From Bacteroidota bacterium (lineage in GTDB: Bacteria > Bacteroidota > Bacteroidia > Flavobacteriales_F > PHOS-HE28), in the NCBI GenBank assembly GCA_018266685.1, contig JAFDZY010000232.1:1-36043 (forward strand): a stretch of 36,043 nt of DNA, read 5' to 3'. A program made the position numbers and the translations under genes. The notes beneath the pieces were generated by a model. The model did no database searches. It saw nothing but the letters and a program-made list of their open reading frames with translations, and was not told the origin of the DNA. Position 1 is the first letter of the stretch; each line of letters opens with the position of its first letter. This document shows positions 34,027 through 36,043 of this stretch, one piece after another.

Positions 34027-34108
34027 TGCCCTTCGGCTCCGCTCAGGGCAGGGTATCGTTTGAACTATCGATAAATCCACAGTCTGCCCTGAGCGGAGCC
34101 GAAGGGCA
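34027..34108. repeat. perfect 25-bp inverted repeat
   Basis: 34027-34051 and 34084-34108 are exact reverse complements, centred on CCTTCGGCTCCGCTCAGGG, with a 32-nt AT-rich loop. It begins 24 bp after the HMG-CoA lyase stop. It can form a very stable cruciform or RNA hairpin. The core resembles dispersed 'TTCGGCTCCGCTCA' intergenic repeats I remember from many genomes. It may act as a terminator or be a mobile palindromic element. Confidence 0.9.
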
Positions 34109-34180
34109 ATCAACCATTTTGCCAACTCCTGTTTGGCCACCCGACCTCTTCGCCTTTTCTTGCAGCGCGTTACTACCGAC

Positions 34181-35515
34181 ATGGCCTCCGAGACCCGCAA
34201 GAAACGCCCCCTGCACACCAAAATCCTGCTGGGCTTGGCCGCGGGCGTGCTGGCCGGCATCGCGGTGAACGTTTTGCTCGGACCCGGCGACCACCGCTTG
34301 GAATGGACCGTGGCCAACATCACCTCGCCCTTGGGCAACATCTGGCTGCGCCTGCTGCTGATGGTGGTGATGCCCCTGGTGTTCTCCGCATTGGTGACGG
34401 GCGTGGCCGGCATGGGCGATGTGCGCAAGCTGGGCCGCGTGGGCGTGAAGACGCTCGCCTACACGGTGTGCATCTCGGCGATCTCCGTGGTGATCGGCCT
34501 GGCGCTGGTGAACTTAGTGAAGCCCGGGGAGCGCATCTCGCCGGAAACGGCCCAGGCGCTGGAAGCTGAATACGGGCGCAGCGCCGATGAGCGCGTGGGC
34601 GCCACCACCGCCGCGCTGGAGCAGCGCAAGGAGAAGCCCGTGGCATTGATTACCGAAGTGGTGTCGCAGTTAGTGCCGGAGAATCCCGTGTCGGCCATGG
34701 TGGGCACGCCCAACCTGCTGCACATCATGTTCTTCGCGCTGGTGCTGGGCATCGCCGCGGCCATGGTGCCCGCGGAAACCGCTGCGCCCTTCCTGGGTTT
34801 CTTCACCGCACTGTACGAGATCTCCGTGCGCATCATCCATTGGATCATGCGCTTGGCCCCCGTGGCCGTGGCCCTGCTGGTGTTCAGCAGCATCGCCTCC
34901 TTCGGCATGGACCTGCTCACCGCCCTGCTGTGGTACATCGCCGTGGTACTCGGCGGGCTGCTCATCCACGGCGTGCTGGTCTATGGTGCCTCCGTGAAGT
35001 TCCTCTCCGGCATCCCGCCGCTGGAGTTCTTCAGCCGCGTGAAGACCACCGCCATCACCGCGTTCAGCACATCCTCTTCCAACGCCACGCTGCCCACGGC
35101 CCTGCGCGAATCGCGCGAAAAGCTCGGCGTGCCCAAGGAGATCAACTCCTTCGTGCTCACCATCGGCGCCACCGCCAACCAGAACGGCACCGCGCTCTAT
35201 GAAGGCGTCACCATCATCTTCCTCGCGCAGCTCGCCGGCGTGGACCTCGCCCTGGCCACGCAGCTCACCGTGGCCTACTTGGCCATCCTCGGCGGCATCG
35301 GCACGGCTGGCGTGCCCGGCGGCTCCATCCCGTACGTCATCGTGGTGCTGGCCTCCCTAGGCGTGGATCCTGCGCTCATCGCCATCATCCTCGGCGTGGA
35401 CCGCATCCTGGACATGTGCCGCACGGCGGTGAACGTGGTGGGCGACATCACGGCGGCGACGTTCGTGGCCAAGAGCGAAGGGTATGCGTTGCTGGGTGCG
35501 GGAACCGAAGATTGA
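34181..35515 (+). CDS. dicarboxylate/amino acid:cation symporter (DAACS, GltP/DctA-like)
   Basis: A 444-residue sodium- or proton-coupled transporter. Family motifs are visible: NIWLRLLLMVVMPLVFSALVTGVAGM in helix 3, the Ser-rich hairpin AFSTSSSNATLPTA, the ion-site segment GATANQNGTALYEG in helix 7, the second hairpin GGIGTAGVPGGS, and DRILDMCRTAVNVVGD in helix 8, where Asp and Arg/Asn bind the substrate. A long hydrophilic insert (about residues 130-180) between helices 4 and 5 resembles some bacterial glutamate/aspartate transporters. The ATG at 34181 (MASETRKKRPLHTK) fits the family. Substrate is glutamate, aspartate or C4-dicarboxylates. Confidence 0.95.
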   Translation: MASETRKKRPLHTKILLGLAAGVLAGIAVNVLLGPGDHRLEWTVANITSPLGNIWLRLLLMVVMPLVFSALVTGVAGMGDVRKLGRVGVKTLAYTVCISAISVVIGLALVNLVKPGERISPETAQALEAEYGRSADERVGATTAALEQRKEKPVALITEVVSQLVPENPVSAMVGTPNLLHIMFFALVLGIAAAMVPAETAAPFLGFFTALYEISVRIIHWIMRLAPVAVALLVFSSIASFGMDLLTALLWYIAVVLGGLLIHGVLVYGASVKFLSGIPPLEFFSRVKTTAITAFSTSSSNATLPTALRESREKLGVPKEINSFVLTIGATANQNGTALYEGVTIIFLAQLAGVDLALATQLTVAYLAILGGIGTAGVPGGSIPYVIVVLASLGVDPALIAIILGVDRILDMCRTAVNVVGDITAATFVAKSEGYALLGAGTED

Positions 35516-35586
35516 TCGGAAGGTTGATCCTTGGCTTTTGATGTCCGTCGGTAATTCCGTCAACACGAAGTCGTGGAAAATGTCAT

Positions 35587-35594
35587 TACCTTTG
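35587..35594 (+). promoter_or_regulatory. -7 promoter box at the right end
   Basis: TACCTTTG is a perfect TAnnTTTG, 22 nt before the ATG at 35617, and could serve that ORF and the BRO-N gene. Confidence 0.55.
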
Positions 35595-35616
35595 CTTCAC
35601 TAACACCCCGTGAAGC

Positions 35617-35730
35617 ATGTCCACGAACCCTTTCTTCGGCCCCAACATCAAGCTGCGGCGCGCGCGCCGCGGGCGCCAGGAGGAAGGAGTATCGCGGTTG
35701 TTTTCAAGTGCATGGGCGAAGATCACTTGA
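35617..35730 (+). CDS. possible 37-residue basic peptide
   Basis: A short frame (MSTNPFFGPNIKLRRARRG, total 37 residues) stands behind a perfect -7 box and ends 13 bp before the BRO-N start. No domain was recognised. It contains a perfect 16-bp alternating-GC palindrome (35655-35670, GCGGCGCGCGCGCCGC). It might be a remnant of a longer broken gene, a leader peptide or chance. Only its promoter and position support it. Confidence 0.25.
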   Translation: MSTNPFFGPNIKLRRARRGRQEEGVSRLFSSAWAKIT

Positions 35731-35743
35731 TCCCGTGGAATCC

Positions 35744-36043
35744 ATGAGCGCCCTTCTTCATTCATCAACCTTGTTTGAGCAGCACCAGATCCGCAGGTTG
35801 TACGACGATGCCACTGAAACCTGGTGGTTCTCGGTGATCGATGTGGTTCAGGCGCTGATCCAGCAGCCCGATTATCAGACCGCCCGGAAGTATTGGAACA
35901 AGCTGAAGGAGCGGTTGGCAAAGGAAGGAAGTCAGTCGGTGACGGATTGGCACCGACTGAAATTGGAAGCTGCCGATGGCAAGAAGTATCTCACAGATGT
36001 GGCCACGGCGGAAACGCTGTTGCGATTGGTCCAATCGGTGCCC
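35744..36043 (+). CDS. BRO-N domain protein, phage antirepressor-like (partial)
   Basis: The first 100 residues of a BRO family protein, cut by the right edge. The BRO-N DNA-binding domain is recognisable: FEQHQIRRLYDDATETWWFSVIDVVQALIQ, then the segment ARKYWNKLKERLAKEG, RLKLEAADGKKYLTDVATAETLLRLVQSVP. Stand-alone chromosomal BRO-N genes are frequent in Bacteroidota and often mark prophage or mobile remnants. No other phage genes are visible here. It starts at ATG 35744. Confidence 0.9.
   Translation, partial: MSALLHSSTLFEQHQIRRLYDDATETWWFSVIDVVQALIQQPDYQTARKYWNKLKERLAKEGSQSVTDWHRLKLEAADGKKYLTDVATAETLLRLVQSVP

Overview
The window looks like a chromosomal segment of a GC-rich Bacteroidota bacterium, most likely of the order Flavobacteriales. 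The signs are: the Bacteroidota -7 promoter box TAnnTTTG in front of several genes and a tRNA; no convincing Shine-Dalgarno sequences; a cupredoxin ending in a type IX secretion (T9SS) sorting domain; families typical of the phylum (DUF3078, DUF4421); and lipoproteins with a charged patch after the lipid cysteine. Both edge genes are cut by the window.

Layout. 1-887 (-): start of a thiamine-diphosphate 2-oxoacid dehydrogenase E1. 1183-7233 (+): a tight four-gene cluster made of a 964-residue uncharacterised protein, an intact patatin-like lipase and two lipoproteins. The last three genes are joined by ATGA overlaps, and the first carries ten consecutive C bases in codons 3-6. This is the best candidate for an undescribed system. 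7464-9250: AIM24 protein, small holin-like membrane protein and Hsp15-like S4 protein, separated by repeats. 9251-9878: a repeat-rich non-coding stretch ending in tRNA-Arg(CCG). 9985-18988: mostly single genes (NlpE-like lipoprotein, typA, DUF4421, cyclase-fold repeat protein, VOC protein, metallo-beta-lactamase-fold hydrolase, cupredoxin, Spy-like protein, fatty acid hydroxylase). 19109-20350: tRNA-Val(GAC), a DUF3078 protein and a clear terminator.

20357-25882 (-) is a compact operon: CPA2 antiporter with a stress-protein-like tail, CvfB-like RNA-binding protein, SmpB, and a GT-C membrane glycosyltransferase. 25940-30241 is a metal-homeostasis block: a YgiD-like dioxygenase, an Nramp transporter fused to a universal stress domain, its MntR/DtxR-type regulator, and a divergent outer-membrane protein. 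A 14-bp palindrome lies between the two divergent promoters. 30272-35515: MFS transporter, pyrD, a GxxExxY nuclease-fold protein embedded in a 10-bp-period repeat, HMG-CoA lyase, a perfect 25-bp inverted repeat, and a dicarboxylate/amino-acid symporter. The right edge holds a tiny ORF and the start of a BRO-N (phage antirepressor-like) gene.

The housekeeping parts (typA, smpB, pyrD, tRNAs) are conventional. The accessory interest lies in the 1-7 kb cluster, the repeat families at 8.7-9.8 kb and 32.6-34.1 kb, the mntR control region, and the recurrent placement of promoter boxes almost against start codons, which suggests leaderless mRNAs. Functions are assigned from motifs and remembered families; no database search was possible.
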